Shown here: positions 10,961-21,985 of the stretch, piece by piece
Position numbering within the stretch: the first letter of the stretch is position 1
How the letters are laid out: each line of letters opens with the position of its first letter
NCBI GenBank assembly: GCA_009823505.1
Contig: VZQC01013708.1
Location: 458,196-522,195 of the forward strand
DNA length: 64,000 nucleotides
Reading direction: 5' to 3'
Source: Rhizomys pruinosus
Taxonomy: Eukaryota; Chordata; Mammalia; Rodentia; Spalacidae
Notes under the pieces: model-generated
The model's database searches: none
Told to the model about the DNA's origin: nothing
The model's input: the letters and a program-made list of their open reading frames with translations, nothing else
Program-made: the position numbers and the translations under genes

Positions 10961-11700
10961 TGGTAAGGTGAAGAGGCCTGCGTTTACCAGCAGAGACCAC
11001 AACAGAGCCCTGGAAATACTCCCGAGCAGCCTGAGCAACAGAGAACACAGACTGGGGATGGCCCCACTCATTCAGGATCAGCCTGGGCAGGATCAGAGGA
11101 GACAAGCAAAGCAGGAACATCAAAATGTCTCCCCGAGGCTTGGGAGAGACGTTAGGTGGGGAGGAAACGTGGAAGAGGCTGCCGGCGGTAAGATCTGGCT
11201 GAAGCCAGGTGCCAGCCTGGAATCCAGCTACCGGAGGCCAAGGAAGGAAGATAATGACTTCAAGACCAGCCTGGGGAACAGATCCAGACCTTACCTGAGG
11301 ACAAAAAAGACCTTTCTGAGTCAAGTGATTTACAGCAACATAACTGACCTTTATTCTTTCAGATTTGGCAAATAAAATCAATTTGAAGCTGAATAAAGTA
11401 AGAAAGTTTTTTAAAGAAATAATTTATTAAAAAATGTCTTTGCAATAGCAAGATCCAATTCTTGATTAGGTTATCACAAGACATTCTCCTATGCAGGAAA
11501 ACAATCACCGTAGCAAATGAACTCATTTTAGTACATGAGTTAAAGTACTTACTAGACTTTGGATTCCTTTGTATCAACAGTTGTAACCATAGATCAAATA
11601 AAAAGAATGGAGTTTAATTATTAGATAAAATGATTCTCTACAAAATGTCCTTAATTCACCGCTAAGCACTTTTGTCACTGACAGGCAAGACAAAAATGAC
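10960..11700. other. Unique intergenic sequence
   Basis: A B1/Alu-like remnant is near 11205-11300 (ccagcctggaatccagctac). The 135-170 residue frames on both strands are unsupported. Confidence 0.5.
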
Positions 11701-11704
11701 ACAA

Positions 11705-11840
11705 GAGCCAAACATGGTGGCTCATGCCTTTGCTCCCAGCACTTGGGAGGCAAAGGCAGGTGGATTTCTGTGAGTTCCAGGGCAGCCAGGGGTACATAGA
11801 CCCTATTACTCTCCCCCCCCCAAAAAAAGGCTGGCATGGG
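11705..11840 (+). mobile_element. B1 SINE, 3' diverged
   Basis: gccaaacatggtggctcatg to cagccaggggtacatag. Confidence 0.75.
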
Positions 11841-12245
11841 CGTGGTGGCTTAACAGCATGCTGCTATTCCAGAGGCCCAGGGCCGCAGCCGCACAGCACA
11901 CCCCCTCATCTATGTATTATTTGAAATAGGAAGTTTTTAAAAAAGATAAAAAGAATCATGAATTAGCAGCAGGCCAAAATTAATTATTAGGCAAGGGGAC
12001 AATGCTTTAAACATTCTTTATACTTGAAAGCTGGGAGTTAGAGAGACAGCTCTCGCAAGTGTTTCCAGTTCTTTCAGAGGACTGGCATTCAGTACCCAGC
12101 GCCCAGTCCTGTGGCTCACAATGCCTCGAGGTCCGGCTGCAGGGCACCCAGTATCCTCTGCTCTACTACATAAAAAAATATTTTTTATTTTTTATTACTT
12201 AAAAAAATGTTTTTAATTATTTTTATGTGTATGAGTGTACTGTCT

Positions 12246-12598
12246 GCAAAATGACAAGTCCAAAGAAAGAAGACTGTTTTCTTCTCACCCACTTGTGCCC
12301 CTTTCCCAAAGCCCAGGGAACAAACTGCGGAAGAGGAGGCGTGGTAGAATGTAAGGGCTGTGGAGAGATAGGGGTGAATCAAGAGTCTACAGGAATATAG
12401 TCTGGACTCCTAATTGATCAACATGCCTGTGCATACAAGCTTCTCCAACTGGACTACGGGAACCTTGGGTCGTTCAAAATTTGGACATAGATACTTGCAA
12501 AATGCACCAATTACCTAATTGTATGGCAAATTGAGTAACATCAATGTTATCTGCAAACAACTGTTATTATATTGTAGAATCCCTTAAAAATAAACAAA
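12246..12598 (+). mobile_element. L1-like 3' tail, copy 2
   Basis: The same family as 5152-5612 (opposite strand), ending in cccttaaaaataaacaaat. It interrupts a B2: the B2 tail piece (12213-12245) is repeated at 12611-12645 after the insert, so it entered a B2 or joined two B2s by recombination. Confidence 0.6.
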
Positions 12599-12603
12599 TA
12601 AAA

Positions 12604-12822
12604 AAATTTTTTTATTATTTTTATGTGTATGAGTGTACTGTTTGCATGTAGGTTGGTGCACCTGTGTAGTGCAATGCCTCGGAGGTCAGAAGAGGGCATC
12701 GGATTCCCCTGGAACTGGAATCAAAGACAGTTCTTAGCCGCCATGTGGGTGCTGGGAATTGAACCCAGGTCCTCTGCAAGAGCAGTCGGTGTGCTTAACT
12801 GCTGAGCCGTCTCTCCAGCCCA
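12604..12822 (-). mobile_element. B2 SINE (short form)
   Basis: tttatgtgtatgagtgtac to gccgtctctccagccc; the partner of the tail piece at 12213-12245. Confidence 0.9.
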
Positions 12823-13086
12823 CGTATATTTTAAAAAGATAAATGATTTCTACTTATATAATTAGCACAATTTAAAAATAATCATTTAAAGTTTTGAGAC
12901 ATAATCTTACATGGCACAAGAAACAGTTTTTTTTTTTTCAAACTCTGTAACCTTAAAACTTAGCTTATGACAAGGAATTCTAATCTTTTAATCATACCAC
13001 ATTGCATCCTCTAAGACTTTTGCTTAGGGAAGGCCCTGGTGCATTCCTGAGACTGATGGCCTGGAGCAGTGGCGTTCTCCTCCCTT

Positions 13087-13247
13087 CCTGCTGATTTTTT
13101 TTTTGGTCTTTTTGAGACAGGGTCTCCCTGTAGCCCCAGCTGGCCTGGAACTCACTCTGTAGACCAGGCTGGCTTTGAACTCACAAAGATCCGTCTGCCT
13201 CTGCCTCCTGAGTGGCTAGGAATAAAGGCGTGCCCACCAAGCCCGGC
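13087..13247 (-). mobile_element. B1 SINE
   Basis: ggtctttttgagacagggtc to gtgcccaccaagcccggc. Confidence 0.9.
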
Positions 13248-13469
13248 TCCCCGCTGGTTCTTTAAACTAGCTAACCTGGAAGGACTGAGAGGCCCGACCC
13301 CAGGCAATGGGGAAGAACACAGTTCTGGGCCTGGTGTGTACTTCTGGATCCAGCTGATCTCACAGGTTACACTTATGCAAAAGTAAAATCTCCCTTGCCA
13401 AGTTACTTTCACTTTGTCCATGTGTTCTTTGTGCAGTACCGATGGAGTCCTTGGACTTTGCATTTTATT

Positions 13470-13860
13470 TCTTTTTGGTCTTTTCGAGACAGGGTCTCCC
13501 TGTAGCCCCAGCTGTCCTGGAACTCACTCTGTAGACCAGGCTGGCCTTGAACTCACAAAGATTCGCCTGCTTCTGCCTCCCAAGTGCTAGGATTAAAGGT
13601 GTGTGCCACCACGGCCCAGCGCATTTTATTTCTCACAGTGCCCAGGCTGGCCTCCACCTCCTGAGTGCAATATTTGTTTGTTGTTTTGGTCTTTTTAAGA
13701 CAGGGTCTCCTTGTAGCCCCAGCTGTCCTGGAACTCACTCTGTAGACCAGGCTGTCCTTGAACTCACAAAGATCTGCCTGCCTCTGCCTCCTGAGTGCTA
13801 GGATTAAAGGCGTGTGCCACCACGCCCAGCTTCTGAGTGCGGGATTATAGGCATATACCA
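13470..13860 (-). mobile_element. B1 SINEs, one nested in an older B1
   Basis: B1 13470-13620; older B1 pieces 13637-13670 and 13833-13860 split by a B1 at 13675-13832. Confidence 0.8.
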
Positions 13861-13869
13861 CAAAGCACT

Positions 13870-14439
13870 TATTCTGCATATTTTCTTCTTTCTCAAAGGA
13901 AAAGCTAATATTGTACATAGATACTGAGTCTGGAGCAGAAAAATGTTAAAACAAAAACAAAAAAGAAAAACAAGAAAAACCAGGAAAGAAAAAAGAATTC
14001 GGGACTAGCACATGAATTTTGTTAAGTGGAAAGAAGCAGTCAGTGCGTTCACTCAGAGTTCCAGACTTTGGTAAGGGGCTTCAGTGGGATGTCCTAAGAT
14101 AGATGTGCCAGGGGCCACCCACATGCACAGTTAGGAAGCAGAAAGTTCCTAGAGGGTCAGTCTTTTTTACTGACAAACCAGAACATTTGTAGGGCAGATG
14201 CTTACATACAACCCTTGTAAACCTGGCTCCTGCTGATACTTCAATTTTGTATTTTTTGGAAGAAGGGATTTCTACATTGAAACACTTTCACTTACATTAC
14301 TCTCATTTACTGTTTTTGGAGACTAATAGCTTAGGCTAAATGACAGCAAAAAAACCCAAACAAACAAACAAAAAATACCCCAAAACAAAACAAACCCCGA
14401 CTGACTAAAAGCAGCTATGAGTCTACTTAAGAATGGCTA
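13870..14439 (-). other. GGPS1: GGPS1 3' UTR / downstream sequence
   Basis: SINE-free sequence directly after the GGPS1 stop, with A-rich runs at 13950-13995 and 14348-14395. I see no convincing polyadenylation signal here, so the UTR may extend further. Confidence 0.5.
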
Positions 14440-15201
14440 TTACTCATTTTCTTCTTTGAACATCTTACTTAGGTGCTTCACTAAAGCCACCAATGCAGGG
14501 TTCCCGCCACAGGCTTCGATCTGTTTGTAGGCTTTAGCTTCAAGCTCTCTAAGTGTGCACCGAGTGTATTCAAAAGAACCTACATCCTCAAGATACTGCA
14601 CGCAGTATTTTTTAATATCTGTGTTTTCTGTTCTCTGGCGCAGGATGTTCTGTACCTGTGTGCTTTCTGGCCTGGACCAAATCGCATGAATGGTAGGGAA
14701 TGAGAACTTTCCTTCAGTCAGGTCTTCACAGAAACTTTTGTTTTCACTGTATTCTTTGGAGTGCAGATTGGCATAATCATCTCTAATTTGGAAAAAGAGC
14801 CCAAGTGTGTTAAGGAGTGGCTTTAAATCATCTTTGTAATCAGAGAACAACTGCATGAGGCCTACTGCCAGTCCAAACAATCCCCCTGTCTTTCGCAGTA
14901 CCATGGCTTTATATTCTTCTTCAGTAGGACAAGTGTAAGTATCCCTCCAGTGAATATCTAAGCCTTGTCCTTCATGGAGCTCCAGAAGCTGGCGGGTAAA
15001 AAGCTTCACAGCATCTGGGTGATCAAGGGTTAAGACTTTCTCTAAGCCAAGGAAATATACATAATTGGCAGAATTGATGACAGATGGAATTCCATAGATG
15101 CTGTGTGCCACTGGAAAGCCACGTCGAAGCTTTGAACTATCTTCAATATCATCGATGAGTAAGCTGGCATTATGTAACATTTCTGTTACTTCAATGATAA
15201 T
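14440..15201 (-). CDS. GGPS1: GGPS1 last coding exon (catalytic core, C-terminus)
   Basis: Geranylgeranyl diphosphate synthase is a cytosolic trans-prenyltransferase. It adds isopentenyl diphosphate to farnesyl diphosphate to make the C20 donor for protein geranylgeranylation (Rho, Rab and similar proteins) in the mevalonate pathway. This exon encodes residues 48-300 and the stop. It contains the first aspartate-rich motif DDIED (residues 64-68, Mg2+/allylic substrate), RRGFP just after it, and the second aspartate motif as DDYAN in FFQIRDDYANL, the usual variant in mammalian GGPS1. The C-terminus is KHLSKMFKEENE. The acceptor (tttggtcctag before ATTATCATTG) lies at 15202. The reading continues in phase from the exon at 15621-15691 and the total is 300 aa, the usual length. 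I see no frameshift or missing catalytic residue. The 3' UTR continues below 14440, but I could not place its end. Confidence 0.98.
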   Translation of the reverse strand: MIIEVTEMLHNASLLIDDIEDSSKLRRGFPVAHSIYGIPSVINSANYVYFLGLEKVLTLDHPDAVKLFTRQLLELHEGQGLDIHWRDTYTCPTEEEYKAMVLRKTGGLFGLAVGLMQLFSDYKDDLKPLLNTLGLFFQIRDDYANLHSKEYSENKSFCEDLTEGKFSFPTIHAIWSRPESTQVQNILRQRTENTDIKKYCVQYLEDVGSFEYTRCTLRELEAKAYKQIEACGGNPALVALVKHLSKMFKEENE

Positions 15202-15239
15202 CTAGGACCAAAAAAAAAAAGAGAGAAAGAAAATTTAAC

Positions 15240-15391
15240 TTAATGCTGTGGAGGTCAGAAGAGGCGTCAGATTCCCCTGGGACTGGCGTTACAGACAGTT
15301 CTCAGCAGCCATGTGGGTGATGGGGATCGAACCCAGGTCCTCTGCAAGAGCAGTCGGCACTCTTAACTACTAGGCCATCTCTCCAGCCCCA
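15240..15391 (-). mobile_element. Tail-truncated B2 in GGPS1 intron 3
   Basis: gctgtggaggtcagaagagg to ccatctctccagcccc; it lies 39 bp from the exon 4 acceptor. Confidence 0.85.
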
Positions 15392-15620
15392 TGTTCTAAG
15401 TTTTTATAACTCTAATTATTTAGAAGCCTCAATATAAAGTATTGCATGGACATTAACGAAAGGAGGAGCTAGGAGCATTTTTATGTGACACTGTGAACTT
15501 CCTGGGGATTCAGTGGGGATAATCCGAGTTGCCCCAGAGGCTCAGCACTTGCCTCACATGCTCTAAGTCCTGGATTTGAGCCCAGTGTTACAAAAACAGA
15601 CCAAGAGACTGCTGAAATAC

Positions 15621-15691
15621 CTGTAGTTTATCTTCTGGAACTTTCAGCCAATGATTAAATGCCTGAGAAAGTTTGGTTCTCACCTGTTTAC
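15621..15691 (-). CDS. GGPS1: GGPS1 internal coding exon
   Basis: This 71-nt exon encodes the end of Gly24 and residues 25-47 (KQVRTKLSQAFNHWLK, then VPEDKLQ). Lys25 and Arg28 belong to the conserved GK..R signature that contacts the isopentenyl diphosphate pyrophosphate in this family. It has an AG acceptor (aattgcag) and a GT donor (gtatttc). Its 2+69 nt phase fits both neighbouring exons exactly. Intron 3 (15202-15620) is short and contains a tail-truncated B2 SINE; intron 2 is about 8.7 kb of SINEs. The exon is too short to stand out as an open frame and was found by reading across the splice sites. Confidence 0.96.
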
Positions 15692-15727
15692 CTGCAATTA
15701 AAAAATAGAACATGATGATGACAATGA

Positions 15728-16104
15728 AATTTTTTTTTTTTCTTTTTGAGACAGGGTCTCCCTGCAGCTCCAGCTGGCTTGGAACTCACTATGTAGACCA
15801 GGCTGCCCTGGATCTCTCAGAGGTTGGCCTGCTTCTGCCTTCCAAGTGCTGGGATTAAAAGTATGCCCATCGGGGCTGGAGAGATGGCCTAGCGGTTAAG
15901 AGCTACGACTGCTCTTGCAGAGGACCCGGGTTCGATCCCCAGCACCCACATGGCGGCTGAGAACCGTCTGTAACTCCAATTCCAGGAGAACTCCAGTTCC
16001 AGGGGAATCCGACATCCTCTTCTGACTTCCGCGGCATTGCACGACATGGGTGCACAAACCTACATGCAGACAGTACATTCATACACATAAAAAGTATGCC
16101 CATC
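15728..16104. mobile_element. B1 (-) with a B2 (+, long form) inserted
   Basis: B1 15728-15871; B2 15872-16089 flanked by aaaagtatgcccatc (15857-15871, 16090-16104). Confidence 0.95.
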
Positions 16105-16286
16105 CTTTCTGGCTAGGACAGCTTTTTAAAATGAGGGCAGGCAAGAAGGTTTAGACCAACTCCAGTGGGTTACAGTCTTAATTTGTATTGCTTGGGAAAT
16201 GAAATGGAAATTTTCTGAAAAGGAAGCCAAGTCTGTTTAGGGACAATTAATTAGCACTATCTGTTATGTAAAATTTTAAGTACTGG

Positions 16287-16760
16287 GGGGCTGGAGAGAT
16301 GGCTCAGTGGTTAAGAGTGCTGACTGGGCTGGAGAGATGGCCCAGTGGTTAAGAGCACCAACTGCTCTTGCAGAGGACCTGGGTTCGATCCCCAGCACCT
16401 ACATGGCGGCTAAGAACTGTCTTTGACTCCAGTTCCAGGGGAATCCAAGACCCTCTTCTGACCTCGGCATTGCACAACACGGATGCGCAAACCTGTATGC
16501 AGACAGTACATTCATATGCATAAAAAAAAAAAGAGTGCTGACTGCTCTTGCAGAGGACCTGGGTTCAATTTCCAGCACCCACATGGTGGCTAAGAACCAT
16601 CTTTAAACCAGGAGTGGTGGCGCACACCTTTAATCCTAGCACTTGGGAGGCAATAGCAGGCAGATCTCTATGAGTTCAAGGCCAGCCTGGCCTACAGGGT
16701 TCCAGGCTGGCTGGGGCTATAGGGAGACCCTGTCTCTAAATAAATAAATAAATAAATAAA
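16287..16760 (+). mobile_element. Composite B2-B1 SINE with a second B2 nested in its head
   Basis: The composite head starts at 16287, breaks at 16326 and resumes at 16531 (gtgctgactgctcttgcag). It crosses into B1 at 16604 (accatcttta|aaccaggagtgg). The nested B2 (16327-16530) is flanked by agagtgctgactg on both sides. Confidence 0.7.
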
Positions 16761-16940
16761 TAATAAATAAATAAATAATAAAGACAAAACTATAAAAAAT
16801 AGTAGAAATAAATAAAAATTTAGCAGCACTCAGGAGGCAGAGGCAAGTGGACCTCTGTGAGTTCAAGGCAAGCCTGGTCTACATAGCGAGCTCCAGACAA
16901 GCTGGGACTAAAGGGAGACCCTGTCTCAAAAAGACCAAAA

Positions 16941-16987
<47 letters not shown>

Positions 16988-16990
16988 AAT
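16738..16990. repeat. (AAAT)n tails around a B1
   Basis: (aaat)n at 16738-16780 and 16938-16990 flank a plus-strand B1 (16820-16937). Confidence 0.9.
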
Positions 16991-17054
16991 AAAAAATAAA
17001 AAATCCAAGTATTTTACCATTGAAGTACTTCATAAAATTATCTCTGAAAATTAT

Positions 17055-17215
17055 CTGCAAGCCAGGCATGGCAGCTTTAAACTTGCATGCCTTTAATCCC
17101 AGCACTCATGATGTAGAGGCAGGCTGACCTCTGTGAGACTGAGGTCAGACTAGTCTACATATCAAGGTCCAGGCCAGCTGGGGCTACAGGAAGATCCTGT
17201 TTCAAAAAAGAAAAC
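17055..17215 (+). mobile_element. B1 SINE
   Basis: gccaggcatggcagctttaa to gatcctgtttcaaaaaag; moderately diverged. Confidence 0.8.
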
Positions 17216-17615
17216 AAAACATCTGCCACTTCTTTAAATTAAGGTTTTAAGAGACTGAGACAATTTCACCTCTTTCCTATCAAAAATAAGTTTATCATGC
17301 TCATTAACTATTCTCTTTTATCACTGTAAGTTTATACAAAAGTTAATCTCTTTGTTTTGACTAGGGCCTTTAGTTTAAAATATCATTTTCTTTTTACATG
17401 GAAAGCTCCAGAAAGGTCTAGGGGTAGCAGTTACTACTAGAAAAGTTATGTTTTATGTTACTTTATGTTAACTGAAACATAAAGTAATGGTAAATAAAAA
17501 CCACGACCAGTTTCATTTAGCAAAATATTCTATAAGCTTTCTGCTAAATGAATGCACAGTAATACTCTAAATTCCTAACGGTCCTGGGAAATGGTTACAT
17601 GAAGAATGAAGGAAG
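17215..17615. other. Unique GGPS1 intron 2 sequence
   Basis: AT-rich, no SINE, no exon-like frame. Confidence 0.5.
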
Positions 17616-17619
17616 CTTA

Positions 17620-18055
17620 GCCGGGCGTGGTGGCGCACACCATTAATCCTAGCACTTGGGAGGCAGAGGCAGGCGGATCTTTGTGAGTTCAAGGCCAGCC
17701 TGGTCTACAGAGTGAGTTCCAGGACAGCTGGGACTACAGGGAGACCCTGTCTCAAAAAGACCAAAAACNTATTCACCATCAAGATGTATCCTAGGTTAAA
17801 AAAAAATAAGATTGTATGATTTCTTGGTCAAGGGTGGGAGTTGGGAAAGGACTTTCTCACATCAATCAGTTGTATTTCAGTGCTTTCCTCTGTGATTTTT
17901 TTGTTTTGTTTTGTTTTTTCGAGACAGGATTTCCCTGTAGCCCCAGCTGTCCTGGAACTCACTGTGTAGACCAGGCTGGCCTTGAACTCACAAAGATCCG
18001 CCTGCCTCTGCCTCCCAAGTGCTAGGATTAAAGGTGTGTGCCACCACGCACAACT
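17620..18055. mobile_element. Two B1 SINEs in opposite orientation
   Basis: B1 (+) 17620-17767 and B1 (-) 17895-18053, about 130 bp apart; able to pair in RNA. Confidence 0.9.
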
Positions 18056-18059
18056 CACT

Positions 18060-18810
18060 TTTCAAAAATTTTAAAGAAACTATTTTATGTGTATGAATGT
18101 ATTGCCTGTACATGTGTAAGTGCACCTCATGTCATGCCCATGGACGCCAGGTGTTGGCTGTCCAGGAACTGGAGTTACAGACAGTTGTTAGCTGCCATGT
18201 GGGTGCTGGGAACCAAACCTGGGTCCTCTGCAAGAGCAGCCAGTGCTCTTAACTGTCCAAGTCATCTCTCCAGCCTGACTTTTGTTGTTGTTGTTTTAAT
18301 AAATTTTATTTATTTTTGTATGTGTATGAATGTACTGTCTGCATGCAGGTTTGTGCACCTGTGTTGTGCAATGCCACGGAGGTCAGAAGAGGGAGTCGGA
18401 TCCCCCTGGAACTGGAGTTAAAGACGGTTTTCACCCACCATGTGGGTGCTGGGGATCGAACCCGGGTCCTCTGCAAGAGCAGTCGGCGCTCTTAACTGCT
18501 AAGCCATCTCTCCAGCCCACTTTTGTGGTTTTTGTGAGAGCCTGACTGTGATTTTGAGATCCCCTGTCCTCAGCCTTCCAAGTGCTGAGATCATAGTACG
18601 TGTACCACCATACCTTGCTTCATTTTACTTTCTTAATTAAAAAAAAAATATTACTGTGAACATGGTATTTGCATGTGTGAGTCAGAAGACAACTCTATGG
18701 AACTGGTTCTCTTTCACCTTCTGTGGCTTCTAGGGATTGAACATGGGTGGCTAGGTGCATGCAGCAGATTACAGCAAGTACCTTTTCCTACTGAGCCATC
18801 TCTAGGCCCT
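18060..18810 (-). mobile_element. B2-type SINE series
   Basis: Old B2 18065-18276, young short B2 18296-18519, B1 fragment 18530-18625, old B3-type 18645-18810. Confidence 0.8.
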
Positions 18811-18889
18811 CGCTTCAGAATGTGACATACTGAACAGTATGATGAGTGCTTAATCTACAAATACCAAAGGTTTGCTGTTTTGGGTGTTT

Positions 18890-20165
18890 TTCTTCTTTTT
18901 CGTAGTGCTGGGAGACTGAACCCTAGGATCTTGTACACCATAGGACTAAGATGAACCTTCAACTCCTCTTCTTTTCTGTGTCAGGTTGCTTAGGCTGGCC
19001 TTGAATGTACTATGTAGCTGAAGATGACCCTGAGCTTCTAATCTTCCTACTTCTACCTCCTGAATACTGGGATCACAGGCATATGCCAACAAGTCAGGTT
19101 ATGTAGTGCTCAGGATTGAACCCAGGGCCTTGTACATGCTGAGAACTCTATCCCTTGTCTGGGAACACTAGGACAGAGACACCTGGATAAACAGACAATA
19201 TTCTCCTTCACTAATTTCAGAAGATACTGATGCCACCATCATCATCACCACCATCTTTAATTATTAACACTAATATTAGAGTATAAATAATTTGATCTTT
19301 AAATTCCTTTAGTAACTCTAAAGAAAAAAGGTTTGTTATATATGATACAACATTCTATTTCTCTTGGAAAAGATTTTGAGAATACCGTCTATCATGAATC
19401 AAGAATATGAGGTTATAGTCCATCATGGATTAAGACTATATCTCATAAGAAAGGCTCACATCTAGGCTGTCTTTGGCTATATATCAAGATTGAGGGCAGC
19501 CTCGACTACTCAAGATCCTATCTAAAAACCAAAAAAAAAAAAACAAAAAAAAAACCCCAAACCAAACTACCTAAAAACAACAAACAACCCCCAAACCAAA
19601 ACTGTTACAGAAGAATTGATGACTCAGGTCAACACTACAGGCAGTCCTTGCACTGCATAGCAATGGAATAGAAGACACTTGGGCTGGTCAGGACTGACAA
19701 CCCATGTTTATGGCAGCCCAGTTCCAGCCAGTTTTTGCTAACCTGTTACAAAGGAAGTGTAGCAAGAGATGGATAAGGGTTTTCTTGCTGGGAGACCTTA
19801 AAATAAGTTATGAACTGCTGAGTCAACATTATTCAAAAGCAGTCTTTTGAAACAGTGGTCAACTTTGCCTTTGAGTTTTGCATTTCTGTCTTTTCTCCAT
19901 TCTTCTGAAGCACTGATATCAGATGAGCCATCCTTGGGGGGAGTGACACTGATGACAGCCCCTAAATGTCAGAGCCCAACGTGGTTTGGGATCTTTTTCT
20001 TTTCTGATTGTGTCTTACTATATTACACAGTCTAGCTCCTAACTCCTGGGTTCAAGTAACCCACCATCTTGGCCTCCCAAGTACCTGGAACTATAAGGCC
20101 AAACCATTCTTTTGGTTTCTGATAGACATATTTATCTTCACTGACTCATAAGGAGTTAAAATAAA
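18890..20165. other. GGPS1 intron 2, old repeat fragments
   Basis: B1/ID-like remnants at 18960-19165, 19440-19530 and 19990-20100 (ggcctcccaagtacctgg); the rest is unique. Confidence 0.45.
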
Positions 20166-20166
20166 T

Positions 20167-20380
20167 AAGGCAGGAAAGACAGCTTAGCACTTAAGAGCCT
20201 GTACTGCTTTTGCAGAGGACCTGAGTTTGGATCCCAGCACCCACACCAGGTGGTTTACAACTACCTCTAATTCTACCTCCAGGGGATCCAATGCCTTCTG
20301 GCCTCTCTGGGCACCTGCATACATATGGCACACACACCCCCCCCACTATATAAATTAAAATAAAAATAATAAATCTTGGG
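20167..20380 (+). mobile_element. B3-type SINE
   Basis: gcaggaaagacagcttagca to ataaattaaaataaaaata; ccaggggatccaatgccttc body. Confidence 0.7.
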
Positions 20381-20470
20381 GGACTAGAGATGGCCTAGTG
20401 GTTAAAAGCACTTCCTGCTCTTGAAGAGGACCTGGGTTCATTTCTTAGCATCCATATGACAGTTAACAAC

Positions 20471-20477
<7 letters not shown>

Positions 20478-20516
<39 letters not shown>
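20478..20516. repeat. (TC)n microsatellite
   Basis: About 19 tc units between a B3-type head and a B1. Confidence 0.97.
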
Positions 20517-20519
<3 letters not shown>

Positions 20520-20654
20520 ACACAGGTTCTCCCTGTAGCCCCAGCTAGCCTAGAACTATGTAGACCAGGCTAGTCTTGAACTCAGAGATCTGCTAGCCTC
20601 TATCCTTCCCTTCTTCTTCAATGCTGGGATTAAACATGTGTGCCACCATGCCCA

Positions 20655-20925
20655 GCAACAACCACTCCAGTTCCAGGGGATCTAGTAACCTCTTCAGGCC
20701 TCCGTGGGCACTATCCCACATGGCGGCACTTACATCCATGCCCAGCAACGACCACTCCAGTACCAAGGGATCTAGTAACCTCTTCAGGCCTCTGTGGGCA
20801 CTATTCCTCCATGGGCACTGACCCTCCATGGGCACTATCCCTCTGTGGGCACTGTCCCTCCGTGGGCACTGTCCTGCATGGCGGCATTTACATCCATGCA
20901 GGCAAAACGCTCATATACGTACTTT
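20655..20925 (+). repeat. B3-type SINE body with internal tandem expansion
   Basis: A block of about 92 bp (ccatgcccagcaac...ttacat) is duplicated at 20647-20738 / 20739-20830. Within the second copy an 18-bp motif (ctccgtgggcactgtcc type) occurs about five times up to 20875. The head of the same SINE is at 20385-20475, split by (TC)n and a minus-strand B1 (20518-20655). Confidence 0.7.
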
Positions 20926-20939
20926 TTTTTTTTTTTTTT

Positions 20940-21545
20940 TTTTCTCCCCTGCTATTTCTCGGAGACAGGGTCTCCCCTTTCCGGCCCCTTTATCTGCTCC
21001 CTGAACACCCTCTTGTAGAGTCCAGGTGCGCATTGTACTGCGTGCACATCAGAGATCCACCACGCCACTCTTAACCCATTACCGCCCAAGTGGCTACGGC
21101 TATAAACGAGTGTGCAGGACATTCTCCGGATACAGCGCCGAAGCTTTTATCCATGTCGGATTAAAGAGGGAAGTACTGAGAAGAGATGCTCTCGAGACGC
21201 ATGTTTAGGGTTGAGAGGGGGAGTATCTGAGGATTAGCGGGCTTGACGATAGAGCGGTAATCCACGGTAGAGTTCAAGGATGAGCATCCCAGAATTGCTC
21301 TGTCTTGCAATGGCAGGAGGACCCGGGTGTCGGATAAACGTGAGATGCCGCACACATAGAGCCTAACCAAAACCCATCTAGGCGGCAACCTGGAGATAAA
21401 TTCGGTCTCGTGTAACCTTCCAAACATGGATTGAACACAGGAGACACATCCAGTTCCAGGGGAATCCACGACACCTCTTTCTGACCTCCGTGGCATTGCA
21501 CGACACGGGTTGCACAGACCTACATCTAGACAATTCCATATCAAA
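20940..21545. other. Corrupted-looking sequence between SINEs
   Basis: Starts as a B1 (ggagacagggtctcccc) that soon becomes unalignable, and ends as a B2 (ccagttccaggggaatcc onward). The middle is CpG-rich and matches a B2 only patchily (gaggacccgggtgtcgg). It reads like low-accuracy sequence of SINEs rather than a gene. Confidence 0.6.
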
Positions 21546-21559
21546 CAAATAACATAAAA

Positions 21560-21985
21560 TAAAAAAAAAAAAAAAAAAAAAAAGAGTTCTGATTGCTCTT
21601 GCAGAAGACCTGGGTTTGTTTCCCAGAACTCCCCTGGCAGCTAAGAACCTTTAAAAAATCTTTACTGGCTGGGCGTGCCTTTAATCCTGGCACTTGGGAG
21701 GCAGAGGCAAGCGGATCTTTGTGAGTTCAAGGCCAGCCTGGTCTACAGAGTGAGTTCCAGGACAGCTGGGACTACAGGGAGACCCTGTCTCAAAAAGACC
21801 AAAAAAACCCCCCCAAAACAAAAAAACATTACTGTCTTGGGCCAGGCGTGGTGGTGCATGTCTTTAATCCTAGCACTTGGGAGGCAGAGGCAGGCCGATC
21901 TCTGTGAGTTGAAGGTCAGCCTGGTCTACATAGCGAGTTCCAGACCAGCTGAGATTAAAGGGAGAGCCTGTCTCAAAAAGACTAA
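21560..21985 (+). mobile_element. B2 head fragment and two B1 SINEs
   Basis: B2 head 21583-21648; B1 21667-21800; B1 21842-21985. The head-B1 gap holds aaaaaatctttactg, so it is not counted as a composite. Confidence 0.75.

Noticed and set aside
15240..16104. tRNA genes suggested by the tRNA-like B2 heads
   Set aside because: They belong to SINEs with B2 bodies and A-rich tails. I saw no standalone tRNA cloverleaf in the window.
21583..21800. Another composite B2-B1 SINE
   Set aside because: The join has extra aaaaaatctttactg and a damaged B2 head, so it may be an independent B1 insertion.
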